A DNA stretch of 9,229 nucleotides, taken from contig JBFELU010000088.1 of the NCBI GenBank assembly GCA_041551965.1, forward strand, positions 1 through 9,229. Direction: 5' to 3'. The translations under genes and the position numbers were made by a program. Source of the stretch: JBFELU01 sp041551965 (GTDB lineage: Bacteria > Actinomycetota > Acidimicrobiia > Spongiisociales > UBA11373). Within the stretch, counting starts at the first letter, position 1, and each line of letters begins with the position of its first letter. Under the pieces are notes generated by a model. It worked only from the letters and a program-made list of their open reading frames with translations. It was not told the DNA's origin and made no database searches. Of the stretch, positions 1-5,268 are shown piece by piece.

Positions 1-510
1 CCCCCGCCGCCGGCCGCCGAGGTTTGCGTTGAGGTCCCCGACACCGGTCTCAACGAGGTCCGCGGCGGCGTGATGATCGCCACCTACTGCACCCAGATCG
101 ATCTCCACCTCAACCTGCCGTTGGGTGGCACCGACGGTTTTGAGGGCGCGTTCCGGGAACCGTCTCCGCCCTCCGACCCGACCGTTCCCAGGCCTGGCTA
201 CTTGGACTGGACCAGCGACGGGTGCTCGGCGCCGGTCCTGGGCGCCGGACCCTTCGACTTCACTCTGGCCTGTGGCCGCCACGATTTCGGTTGGCGCAAC
301 CTGAAGGCCATCGACGATATTCCGACGCCGACATGGCACATCGACAACAAGGACCGGGTCGACGCCGGTTTCCTCCACGACATGCGGCAGCGGTGCGCCG
401 CGTTGCCGTTGCTGGCTCGCGTCGGGTGCGACACGACCGCCCGGGTGTACTACACGGCGGTCCGGCTCAACCCCTCAGGGGTCTCCGGCCTGCCCGGCCG
501 AGGAGGCTGA
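1..510 (+). CDS. Secreted prokaryotic-type phospholipase A2, 3' part
   Basis: Likely a calcium-dependent secreted phospholipase A2 (the Streptomyces-type, HD-dyad family) that hydrolyses the sn-2 ester of phospholipids. The frame is open to the left edge, so the N-terminus, where a signal peptide would lie, is missing; 169 residues are visible. The visible part opens with a proline run (PPPPAAE), which looks like a linker. The diagnostic core follows: DGCSAP, then a CGRHDFGWRN motif with the catalytic His at 280-282 and Asp at 283-285, then a helix of the form DAGFLHDMRQRC carrying acidic residues. Six cysteines are visible, in keeping with disulfides outside the cell. A GTG at 70 is in frame, but coding continues upstream of it with the same composition, so I do not take it as the start. 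The next gene begins 35 bp downstream. Family assignment rests on motif recognition; the target membrane is unknown. Confidence 0.85.
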   Translation, partial: PPPPAAEVCVEVPDTGLNEVRGGVMIATYCTQIDLHLNLPLGGTDGFEGAFREPSPPSDPTVPRPGYLDWTSDGCSAPVLGAGPFDFTLACGRHDFGWRNLKAIDDIPTPTWHIDNKDRVDAGFLHDMRQRCAALPLLARVGCDTTARVYYTAVRLNPSGVSGLPGRGG

Positions 511-512
511 CC

Positions 513-540
513 TACGATGCCGCCACGCGCCGAGGGAGGA
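513..540 (+). promoter_or_regulatory. Putative -10 box and ribosome binding site of the TMEM175 gene
   Basis: TACGAT at 513-518 lies just after the phospholipase stop codon and could be a -10 element; no clear -35 is seen. GAGGGAGGA at 532-540 is a strong Shine-Dalgarno sequence 5 nt before the ATG at 546, and it settles that start against the long open frame upstream. The same TACGAT hexamer occurs before the DUF1801 gene. Confidence 0.4.
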
Positions 541-545
541 ACGCC

Positions 546-1202
546 ATGCACGACCGGGTCCCCGCCTTCTCCACCGATCGCATCAAAGCCCTGACCGACG
601 GCGTCATCGCCATCGTGATCACGCTGCTCATCCTGGAGTTGACCGTGCCGGTCGTGGCGGAGATCAGCGACTCGGAGGGCTTGTGGCCCGAACTGCGAGG
701 CGAATGGCGGGAGTACCTCGCCTACCTCATGAGCTTCTTCATCGTCGGCCTGCTGTGGCTGTACCACCACACGGTGTTCCGGCACATCAGGGGCGCCGAC
801 GGCACGCTTCTGTTCCTCAACATGCTCTTCTTGCTCGCCGTCTCCGTGACCCCGTTCACCTCGGCCCTCGTCACCAAGAACTGGAACGAGCGGCTGGCCG
901 CGATCGTGTACGGATCGAGCCTCTTCCTGGCGGTGGCCGCCAACGCGGGAACCTTCGCCTATGCCGCGTGGGGGCGTCGTCTCGTCGATGCCGACCTCGA
1001 CGGCGCCTTCATCCGTCGGGAGAACATCTCCGCCTTGGTGCTGCTCATGCTGCTGGCGACCGGAACTCTCCTCGGCATGGTCGACGCGGTCTGGACCTAC
1101 GTCGTGCTGGGCATGGTGATCGTCTTCTACTGGGTCACCACCATCGCCAACCGAGAAGGAGTGTCGGTACACCGACGGACCGAGGCGGGCACCGCCATCT
1201 GA
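546..1202 (+). CDS. TMEM175/DUF1211 family potassium channel-like membrane protein
   Basis: A 218-residue integral membrane protein of the TMEM175 (DUF1211) family; bacterial members form tetrameric potassium-permeable channels. The family signature lies in the first helix near residues 11-31: R-x3-LTDGV-x-AI-x2-TLL-x-LEL. The usual form is R-x3-FSDGV, so F-S is replaced here by L-T. Six hydrophobic segments are visible: about 14-34, 59-80, 88-108, 115-138, 158-177 and 180-200, which matches a bacterial single-repeat subunit. The short charged tail (HRRTEAGTAI) is probably cytoplasmic. The ATG at 546 is chosen because it has a strong Shine-Dalgarno sequence and begins just before the first helix. 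The stop lies 16 bp from the stop of the convergent lipoprotein gene. Family is confident; ion selectivity cannot be read from sequence. Confidence 0.85.
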   Translation: MHDRVPAFSTDRIKALTDGVIAIVITLLILELTVPVVAEISDSEGLWPELRGEWREYLAYLMSFFIVGLLWLYHHTVFRHIRGADGTLLFLNMLFLLAVSVTPFTSALVTKNWNERLAAIVYGSSLFLAVAANAGTFAYAAWGRRLVDADLDGAFIRRENISALVLLMLLATGTLLGMVDAVWTYVVLGMVIVFYWVTTIANREGVSVHRRTEAGTAI

Positions 1203-1218
1203 GGGGTCCGATGGGTCT

Positions 1219-1944
1219 TCAACAACCTTCAGAGACACAGACGCCGTCGCGGCATTCGCCGGTACAGATCACGTCGCCCGACAAGTAGAACTCGCATCGG
1301 GTGCCGTCGGGCAGCGAGCCGGGCTCCGCCGAGCATGCACATTCGCGGTCGCCCTTGCCCTCACAGAAGAGACAGAACGCACTCGGAGTGCCCCCGGTCC
1401 CGTAGCAAGCCCCATCGGCGGGACAGAGTGCGGCACCGTCGGAGCATGCCGAGCCGCACGGAGCGAGCACGCTCACCGTGGGAACCGAGTTGTACGGTCC
1501 GGGATGGGTGTCCTCCAGCGTGGGCCGCAGCCGGACCGTCGTGTCGGAAATGGTGAGCCGGCCGTACCCCCCGATCCAATCCGCCGCCGACGGCCCGTCG
1601 GCCATGACCCCGTCCAAGGAGCTATCGAAGAAGGCGACTTCGTGGAGACAGTCATCGGCCTCGACACAGGACTCGGGGAGGGGGACATCGCCTGCTTCGA
1701 TGGTCACTTCACCCGCGACCACGAGGTCGGGCGTCACCGGAAGACCCCCGGACGAGTAGGGCCCGACCCACCGCCAGTCCGTGCCGACCAGCACCGAGAT
1801 GAGATCTTCGGGACCTGCGATGGGGATCGGCTCGGGGCACTCGAGGACCGGAACCTCGGTCGTCTGGACGGACTCACCGCCGCAACCTGCGGCAACCACC
1901 GCCACCACCAGCCCGATCGCTGCCAATCGATGCCTCAGCCTCAC
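1219..1944 (-). CDS. Putative lipoprotein with cysteine-rich C-terminal tail
   Basis: A 241-residue protein of unrecognised family. From the GTG at 1944 it begins MRLRHRLAAIG followed by a hydrophobic run and the lipobox VAAGC (Cys21), a type II signal peptide, so it should be lipid-anchored outside the cytoplasmic membrane. Residues about 40-160 form an acidic domain (TDWRWVGPYSSGG; LTISDTTVRLRP) that I cannot name. The last 78 or so residues hold 13 cysteines, many in C-x3-C, C-x2-C and C-x-C spacing (PCGSAC; FCLFC; ECACS; CTGECRDGVC), which suggests a compact disulfide-bonded module. The open frame extends upstream to 2181, but that part overlaps the DUF1801 gene and its promoter and lacks protein character. 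There is no strong Shine-Dalgarno sequence before 1944, so the start rests on the signal peptide. It is divergent from the DUF1801 gene and convergent with the TMEM175 gene. Confidence 0.75.
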   Translation of the reverse strand: MRLRHRLAAIGLVVAVVAAGCGGESVQTTEVPVLECPEPIPIAGPEDLISVLVGTDWRWVGPYSSGGLPVTPDLVVAGEVTIEAGDVPLPESCVEADDCLHEVAFFDSSLDGVMADGPSAADWIGGYGRLTISDTTVRLRPTLEDTHPGPYNSVPTVSVLAPCGSACSDGAALCPADGACYGTGGTPSAFCLFCEGKGDRECACSAEPGSLPDGTRCEFYLSGDVICTGECRDGVCVSEGC

Positions 1945-2008
1945 CCCCGGACCGATGCCACCACCATGTCGACCGACCCCCGGCTCCGCCAGAGGCGTTC
2001 GGCCCCGG

Positions 2009-2034
2009 TACGATGCAGGGCCGACTCGGAGGGG
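2009..2034 (+). promoter_or_regulatory. Putative -10 box and ribosome binding site of the DUF1801 gene
   Basis: TACGAT at 2009-2014 resembles an actinobacterial -10 hexamer; no convincing -35 is visible. GGAGGGG at 2028-2034 is a good Shine-Dalgarno sequence 4 nt before the GTG at 2039 and decides that start. Confidence 0.4.
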
Positions 2035-2038
2035 AGCC

Positions 2039-2476
2039 GTGCGCAGCGACGTCGCCACCGTGGACGAATACCTGGCCTCACTGCCGGAGGATCGGCGCCA
2101 GGCGCTCGAGGCCGTGCGGGAAGTCATCCTCGACCATCTCCCCGACGGGTACGAAGAGGTGATGAACTGGGGAATGATCACCTACCAGGTCCCACTGGAC
2201 ACCTACCCGGACACCTACAACGGGAAGCCGCTCATGTATGCCGCGCTGGCATCCCAGAAGCATCACATGGCGGTGTATCTCACCCCGGTGTATGCCGACG
2301 ACGCTTCCCGCAAGGCGTTCGAAGAGGAATACCGGGCCACCGGGAAACGGCTCGACATGGGCAAGTCGTGCGTCCGGTTCCGCAGCCTCGACGACCTTCC
2401 TCTCGACCTCGTGGGATTGACGATCGGCTCCGTCGAGGTCGATCGCTTCACCGACCTGGTCTCCCGCTCGACTTGA
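2039..2476 (+). CDS. DUF1801 (YdhG-like) domain protein
   Basis: A 145-residue cytoplasmic protein of the DUF1801 family, a small alpha/beta fold that includes frataxin-like iron-binding proteins and many uncharacterised bacterial members. The opening TVDEYLASLPEDRR, the following helix ending in EVMNWGMITY, and the core LMYAALASQKHHMAVYL are typical of the family; the C-terminal part (KSCVRFRSLDDLPLDLVG) is also as expected. Length is near normal for the family. The GTG at 2039 is chosen for its Shine-Dalgarno sequence and because the conserved domain starts within about 8 residues of it. Its TGA overlaps the ATG of the acetyltransferase by one base (TGATG), so the two are probably translated together. 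No enzymatic role can be assigned. Confidence 0.85.
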   Translation: MRSDVATVDEYLASLPEDRRQALEAVREVILDHLPDGYEEVMNWGMITYQVPLDTYPDTYNGKPLMYAALASQKHHMAVYLTPVYADDASRKAFEEEYRATGKRLDMGKSCVRFRSLDDLPLDLVGLTIGSVEVDRFTDLVSRST

Positions 2477-3240
2477 TGCTCGAGCCCGGTCGGGTCACCG
2501 CCTACCTGAATCGCATCGGCTTCCCCGGTCGGGTCACCCACGACGCCGAGACTCTCGAAGCCCTGCAACGGGCCCACCTCACCGCCGTGCCGTTCGAGAA
2601 CCTCCATGTGTTCTTCCGACGGGGCGTGACGACCGGTGTCGACCGGTCGGTCCCGAAGATCATCGACGAAGGTCGGGGAGGCTGGTGCTACGAACTCAAT
2701 GGAGCGTTCGCCGCCCTCCTGGAGGCACTCGATTTCGACGTCACCAGGATCGGGGCGAACGTGCTCCTCGACGGGATCGTGGACCCCGGGCCCGATCACC
2801 TCAGCATCCGGGTCGACCTGGATCGTCCCTACCTCGTCGACGTCGGCTTCGGTGACAGCTTCATTCGACCACTTCCCCTCGACGATCCGGGACCCCACGA
2901 CGGGGGGACCGGGACCTTCGGGTTCACGTTCGAGGAGGTCACCACTCTCCTCGAGGTTGCGCCGAACCCGCGGCCCCTCTACCGCTTCGACCATCGGCCC
3001 CACACGACGAGCGACTTCGACGAGGCATCACGGCGACTCCAGGCAAACCCGGAGCGCGGTTGGACCCGGCGACCGTTTGCCACCCGGCTCATCGACGGGG
3101 GGCCGGACCGCGTCACCCTCCTGCACGATTGCCTCAAGATCCGGACCGCCGGCGAATGGTCGGAGGAACCGGTGACGCCGGAGCAGTGGCCCCAGGCCCT
3201 TTTCGATTGGTTCGGGATCAGGGAACCATCTCTCGGGTGA
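2476..3240 (+). CDS. nat: Arylamine N-acetyltransferase
   Basis: A 254-residue cytoplasmic enzyme that transfers acetyl from acetyl-CoA to arylamines, hydrazines or related amines through a cysteine thioester. The catalytic triad is visible: Cys71 in RGGWCYELN, His108 in PDHLSIRV and Asp122 in LVDVGFGD, at nearly the same numbering as characterised bacterial NATs (about 69, 107 and 122). The N-terminal PFENLHVFF motif (residues 39-47) is also characteristic. Length is slightly under the usual 270-280 residues. The ATG at 2476 sits in TGATG with the end of the DUF1801 gene, so translation is probably coupled. An open frame extends much further upstream, but it runs antisense to the lipoprotein and out of frame through DUF1801. 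The 3' end overlaps the convergent Lrp/AsnC gene by 23 bp. The natural substrate is unknown. Confidence 0.95.
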   Translation: MLEPGRVTAYLNRIGFPGRVTHDAETLEALQRAHLTAVPFENLHVFFRRGVTTGVDRSVPKIIDEGRGGWCYELNGAFAALLEALDFDVTRIGANVLLDGIVDPGPDHLSIRVDLDRPYLVDVGFGDSFIRPLPLDDPGPHDGGTGTFGFTFEEVTTLLEVAPNPRPLYRFDHRPHTTSDFDEASRRLQANPERGWTRRPFATRLIDGGPDRVTLLHDCLKIRTAGEWSEEPVTPEQWPQALFDWFGIREPSLG

Positions 3241-3673
3241 CCGGCCGGTCGGCGATCGGAACCGACATCACCACACTCGTGGTGGTCGCCCCGAATCTCC
3301 ACAGCGGACGCAATACCCGCTCCAGGTCGTGCACCACCGGCACGACGACACGCAGCAGGTAGGTCTCCGTGCCGGTCACCCGGTACACGTCGATGATCTC
3401 GGGGATGTCCCAGGCGGCGGCGATCACCTCGTCGTCGGCGTCCGGCCCCCCGGGAACGCTGATACTTACGAAAGCCAGCACCCGCAGACCGAGACGCTCG
3501 GGATCCACGACGGCTCGGTAACTCGCGATCACCCCGGCCGCCTCCAACTTCCTGACCCTGGCCGCCACCGCCGGAGCGCTGAGGCCCACCACCCGGCCCA
3601 ACTCCCGAAAGCCCATCCGGCCCTGCTGCTGAAGTCGATCGAGGATGGACCAATCGATGTCGTCGAGTTCCAC
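3218..3673 (-). CDS. Lrp/AsnC family transcriptional regulator
   Basis: A 151-residue DNA-binding regulator of the feast/famine family. Residues 2-60 form the winged helix-turn-helix (LDDIDWSILDRL; recognition helix around LSAPAVAARVRKLEAAGVI), followed by the linker strand YRAVVDPERLGL. Residues 65-145 form the RAM effector domain, with VTGTETYLLRVVV and the ending FGATTTSVVMS typical of the family. Such proteins form dimers to octamers and sense amino acids or other small metabolites. The start is a GTG at 3673, with CAGGAG at 3690-3685 upstream. The gene is convergent with the acetyltransferase (23 bp overlap) and divergent from a small gene across an AT-rich intergenic region, the usual arrangement for an autoregulator that also controls its neighbour. 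The ligand and targets are not visible. Confidence 0.93.
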   Translation of the reverse strand: MELDDIDWSILDRLQQQGRMGFRELGRVVGLSAPAVAARVRKLEAAGVIASYRAVVDPERLGLRVLAFVSISVPGGPDADDEVIAAAWDIPEIIDVYRVTGTETYLLRVVVPVVHDLERVLRPLWRFGATTTSVVMSVPIADRPVTREMVP

Positions 3674-3737
3674 AGAAAATCACACTCCTGAAGGTGGCAC
3701 GCCCCATCTCGGGCAGTCGAGCACCTATTTGGCAGGC

Positions 3738-3766
3738 ATTATCGCCATCTTACCTTGTTCTCTTAA
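3738..3766 (-). promoter_or_regulatory. Putative sigma70-like promoter of the Lrp/AsnC gene
   Basis: Read on the minus strand: TTAAGA (3766-3761), a 17-nt spacer, then GATAAT (3743-3738). The boxes match the consensus at 4 and 5 of 6 positions. Transcription would start near 3731, leaving a leader of about 58 nt that contains the Shine-Dalgarno sequence. The local AT-richness contrasts with the surrounding GC-rich DNA. Confidence 0.45.
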
Positions 3767-3780
3767 GCAGAAAGCGATTA

Positions 3781-3809
3781 TTGACCCCATATTCTGCCGA
3801 CGATATGGT
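3781..3809 (+). promoter_or_regulatory. Putative sigma70-like promoter of the small gene at 3856
   Basis: TTGACC (3781-3786), a 17-nt spacer, then TATGGT (3804-3809); the boxes match the consensus at 5 and 4 of 6 positions with ideal spacing. Transcription would start near 3816. Its -35 box lies 14 bp from the -35 box of the divergent Lrp/AsnC promoter, so the two promoters are back to back. Confidence 0.5.
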
Positions 3810-3834
3810 CGCTATGCCGTTCAATCTATGGTCG
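3787..3834. repeat. Inverted and direct repeats over the divergent promoter: candidate operator
   Basis: CCATAT (3787-3792) and ATATGG (3803-3808) form an inverted repeat with a 10-bp spacer that covers the spacer and -10 box of the rightward promoter. TATGGTCG occurs at 3804-3811 and again at 3827-3834, a 23-bp period close to two helical turns. GGTC-N6-GACC (3830-3843) adds a second small dyad. Lrp/AsnC proteins often bind phased AT-rich degenerate repeats, so autoregulation here is a fair inference, not shown. Confidence 0.35.
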
Positions 3835-3855
3835 AATATGACCGAGATACCGCTC

Positions 3856-4062
3856 ATGACGACCACCATCAGCCCCCAGACCATCGCCCTCCGGACCGAT
3901 CACCCCTTCGACGTCGCCTACCGGCGTCTTGTCGACGCCCGCCTCGAGTACGAGATGCTGCGGAACGCCGGTGCCCCGTTGGGGACCCTCGCCGAGGCCC
4001 GCGGCGTCCTCCACCGGGCCCGGGCCGAGATGGCCCATCAACGACGCGGGCTGCCGATCTAG
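3856..4062 (+). CDS. Small hypothetical protein
   Basis: A 68-residue protein I do not recognise. It starts MTTTISPQTIALRTDHPFD and continues as a likely helical region (VAYRRLVDARLEYEMLR, then LAEARGVLHRARAEMAHQRR), rich in Arg, Ala and Leu; there is no membrane segment and no cysteine. Third codon positions are strongly G/C, as in neighbouring real genes. The ATG at 3856 has a weak GAG 9 nt upstream; an in-frame ATG at 3838 would give 74 residues. Both lie downstream of the predicted transcription start near 3816, whereas the ATG codons at 3694, 3805 and 3814 lie upstream of it, within promoter-like AT-rich DNA. It is divergent from the Lrp/AsnC gene, which may regulate it, and is followed by a strong hairpin. 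Confidence 0.55.
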   Translation: MTTTISPQTIALRTDHPFDVAYRRLVDARLEYEMLRNAGAPLGTLAEARGVLHRARAEMAHQRRGLPI

Positions 4063-4084
4063 ATTCCCGCCTCCCTCCCACAAG

Positions 4085-4119
4085 GAGATCCGGGGGCCCC
4101 GACCGGGGCCCCCGATCTC
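4085..4119. terminator. Bidirectional hairpin between convergent genes
   Basis: GAGATC (4085-4090) and GGGGGCCCC (4092-4100) pair with GGGGCCCCC (4105-4113) and GATCTC (4114-4119), leaving a GACC loop and one bulged C at 4091. The 15-bp, very GC-rich stem lies between the small gene (stop at 4062) and the radical SAM gene, whose stop codon (4120-4118) overlaps the right arm. No T-run follows on either strand, so it would act as a U-less terminator or as an mRNA 3'-end stabiliser. Confidence 0.7.
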
Positions 4120-4966
4120 ATCCCCGGGACCAGCCGTCGGCGTGCCGAAGATGCTTGGCCGAGTCGAACTCAGCCCGCTCCAGCGCGGCATCGAGGTCGT
4201 CGATCTCGAGAAACGAGCCGTAGAAACGGAAGCTCGGTCCCACCGGGACGGTGAGGCGTCCGTCGGGGAAGATCATCACGTAGAGCTTGTCGAGGGTCTC
4301 ATGGGTGAGCCAGTTGATCGTGATTCGGTGACCGACGGCTTCCACCCCGGCCCGTAGCGCGCCGAACTCCTCGCCCGTGATCACCAGCTCGTCCCATGCC
4401 ACGTCGGGATCCATCGACCGGGGAAAGGCCTGGAACACGTTGTAGAAGACGCGGTTCTCCATCCGGGTGGCAAGATCCTCGAGGAGCGCCACGATGTTGG
4501 AGACATCATCGACGTTGTAGCAAGTGACCGGGGTCGCCACCTTGACGTCGATCTGCGGGTGAGCGGCCAGCGCGTCGAGTGCTCGCATCACCACCCCGAA
4601 GTGGCCCTCCTTCTTCGTCCGGGCGGAGACCTCCTCCGATGATCCGTCGAGCGGCAACGACACCAAGACGATCTCGTCGCCGTACTCCGCCAGAAAGCCC
4701 TCACTCAACTCGTCGCCGGTGGTGGAGAGCGCCACTTCCAGACCCCGGGTCGCGGCGCGGCGGATGAGCCGGCCGATGTCGGGGCGCTGCATCGGATCCC
4801 CCCCGGTGAAGACGATGCGTCGCGCCGACACGGCGGCGATCTTGTCGATGATCGCCTCGGCGGTGGCCGTATCGACCGCATCGATCGACTGCGGGCCCCA
4901 GCAGTAGGCGCACTCCTGGCTGCACTCAGAGGTGACGTGGAAATCGATGGTGGCGACCCGGGACAC
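4118..4966 (-). CDS. Radical SAM protein, single [4Fe-4S] cluster, viperin-like layout
   Basis: A 282-residue cytoplasmic radical S-adenosylmethionine enzyme. The cluster motif is C15-x3-C19-x-Y-C22 followed by WGP, and the SAM-binding motif is FTGGDP at residues 53-58, a GGEP variant. No further cysteine cluster is present, so there is no SPASM or twitch auxiliary site. The C-terminal part (ELVITGEEFGAL; HETLDKLYVMIFPDGRL; FLEIDDLDAALERAEFD) parallels viperin in order and spacing. However, the positions I align to viperin's triphosphate-binding Arg/Lys, just before NVFQ, read F and N here, so I do not call a ddhCTP synthase. The start is a GTG at 4966 without a Shine-Dalgarno sequence but with TAGACT 6 nt upstream, suggesting a leaderless mRNA. 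It is divergent from hypC by 65 bp. A role in hydrogenase assembly or in another pathway cannot be decided from sequence. Confidence 0.88.
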   Translation of the reverse strand: MSRVATIDFHVTSECSQECAYCWGPQSIDAVDTATAEAIIDKIAAVSARRIVFTGGDPMQRPDIGRLIRRAATRGLEVALSTTGDELSEGFLAEYGDEIVLVSLPLDGSSEEVSARTKKEGHFGVVMRALDALAAHPQIDVKVATPVTCYNVDDVSNIVALLEDLATRMENRVFYNVFQAFPRSMDPDVAWDELVITGEEFGALRAGVEAVGHRITINWLTHETLDKLYVMIFPDGRLTVPVGPSFRFYGSFLEIDDLDAALERAEFDSAKHLRHADGWSRG

Positions 4967-4972
4967 GAACCG

Positions 4973-4978
4973 AGTCTA
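4973..4978 (-). promoter_or_regulatory. Putative -10 box for leaderless radical SAM transcript
   Basis: TAGACT on the minus strand ends 6 nt before the GTG at 4966, the placement of the TANNNT box in leaderless actinobacterial promoters. No Shine-Dalgarno sequence and no clear -35 are seen. Confidence 0.35.
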
Positions 4979-5019
4979 TGAGGTGCCGTTCTCCCCTATC
5001 CCACGGCGGACGCGCCCGG

Positions 5020-5025
5020 TACGTT
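5020..5025 (+). promoter_or_regulatory. Putative -10 box for leaderless hypC transcript
   Basis: TACGTT ends 6 nt before the hypC ATG at 5032, which lacks a Shine-Dalgarno sequence. This mirrors the box in front of the divergent radical SAM gene. Confidence 0.3.
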
Positions 5026-5031
5026 GTCGCC

Positions 5032-5268
5032 ATGTGCCTGGGTGCCATCGGAATCGTCGCCGAGGTGGGGGGATCGGCCGAGCTGCCGTACGCCGTCGTC
5101 GACTTCGGCGACCGAAAGTCCGAGGTCGGCGTCATGACCACCGAGGAACTCCGGGCCGGGGCGGCAGTGCTGGTACACAGCGGCTTCATCCTCGACGTCC
5201 TGGACCCCGAACGCGCCTCCGAGCTGCTCGCCACCCGGGCCCGGATGGCCGATCCCGACGCGGCCTAG
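5032..5268 (+). CDS. hypC: HypC/HupF hydrogenase assembly chaperone, diverged
   Basis: A 78-residue chaperone of the HypC family. Such proteins work with HypD to carry the Fe(CN)2CO group to the large-subunit precursor of [NiFe] hydrogenase. The N-terminus MCLG with the essential Cys2, the core AVVDFGDRKSEVGV and the motif VLVHSGFILDVLDPERASELL match the family. Two positions are unusual: the near-invariant proline of MCxxPG is replaced (MCLGAIG), and the common HxGFAI reads HSGFIL. The ATG at 5032 is fixed by the MCLG signature. The gene lies on the strand opposite to the hydrogenase operon and converges on it: its TAG and the protease TAG share one CTAG. No other hyp gene is visible. The presumed partner is the MvhA precursor encoded next to it. 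Confidence 0.88.
   Translation: MCLGAIGIVAEVGGSAELPYAVVDFGDRKSEVGVMTTEELRAGAAVLVHSGFILDVLDPERASELLATRARMADPDAA

Noticed and set aside
70..510. Complete phospholipase gene starting at GTG 70
   Set aside because: The frame stays open to the window edge with coding-like composition and a cysteine; starting at 70 would leave no signal peptide.
450..1238. 262-codon open frame on the - strand opposite the TMEM175 gene
   Set aside because: It is rich in Gln, His, Gly and Glu with no domain, and it lies opposite a clear six-helix membrane protein with a strong ribosome binding site.
1504..2475. Long in-frame upstream extension of the acetyltransferase
   Set aside because: It runs antisense to the lipoprotein and through DUF1801 in another frame; the NAT family begins near the ATG at 2476, which is coupled to the previous stop.
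3826..4191. 121-codon open frame on the - strand opposite the small gene
   Set aside because: It crosses the terminator hairpin and the end of the radical SAM gene; its composition is typical of a shadow frame.
4118..4966. Calling the radical SAM gene a true prokaryotic viperin (antiviral ddhCTP synthase)
   Set aside because: The layout is similar, but the positions I align to viperin's triphosphate-binding Arg/Lys are Phe and Asn, the neighbourhood is not a defence island, and no nucleotide kinase is adjacent.
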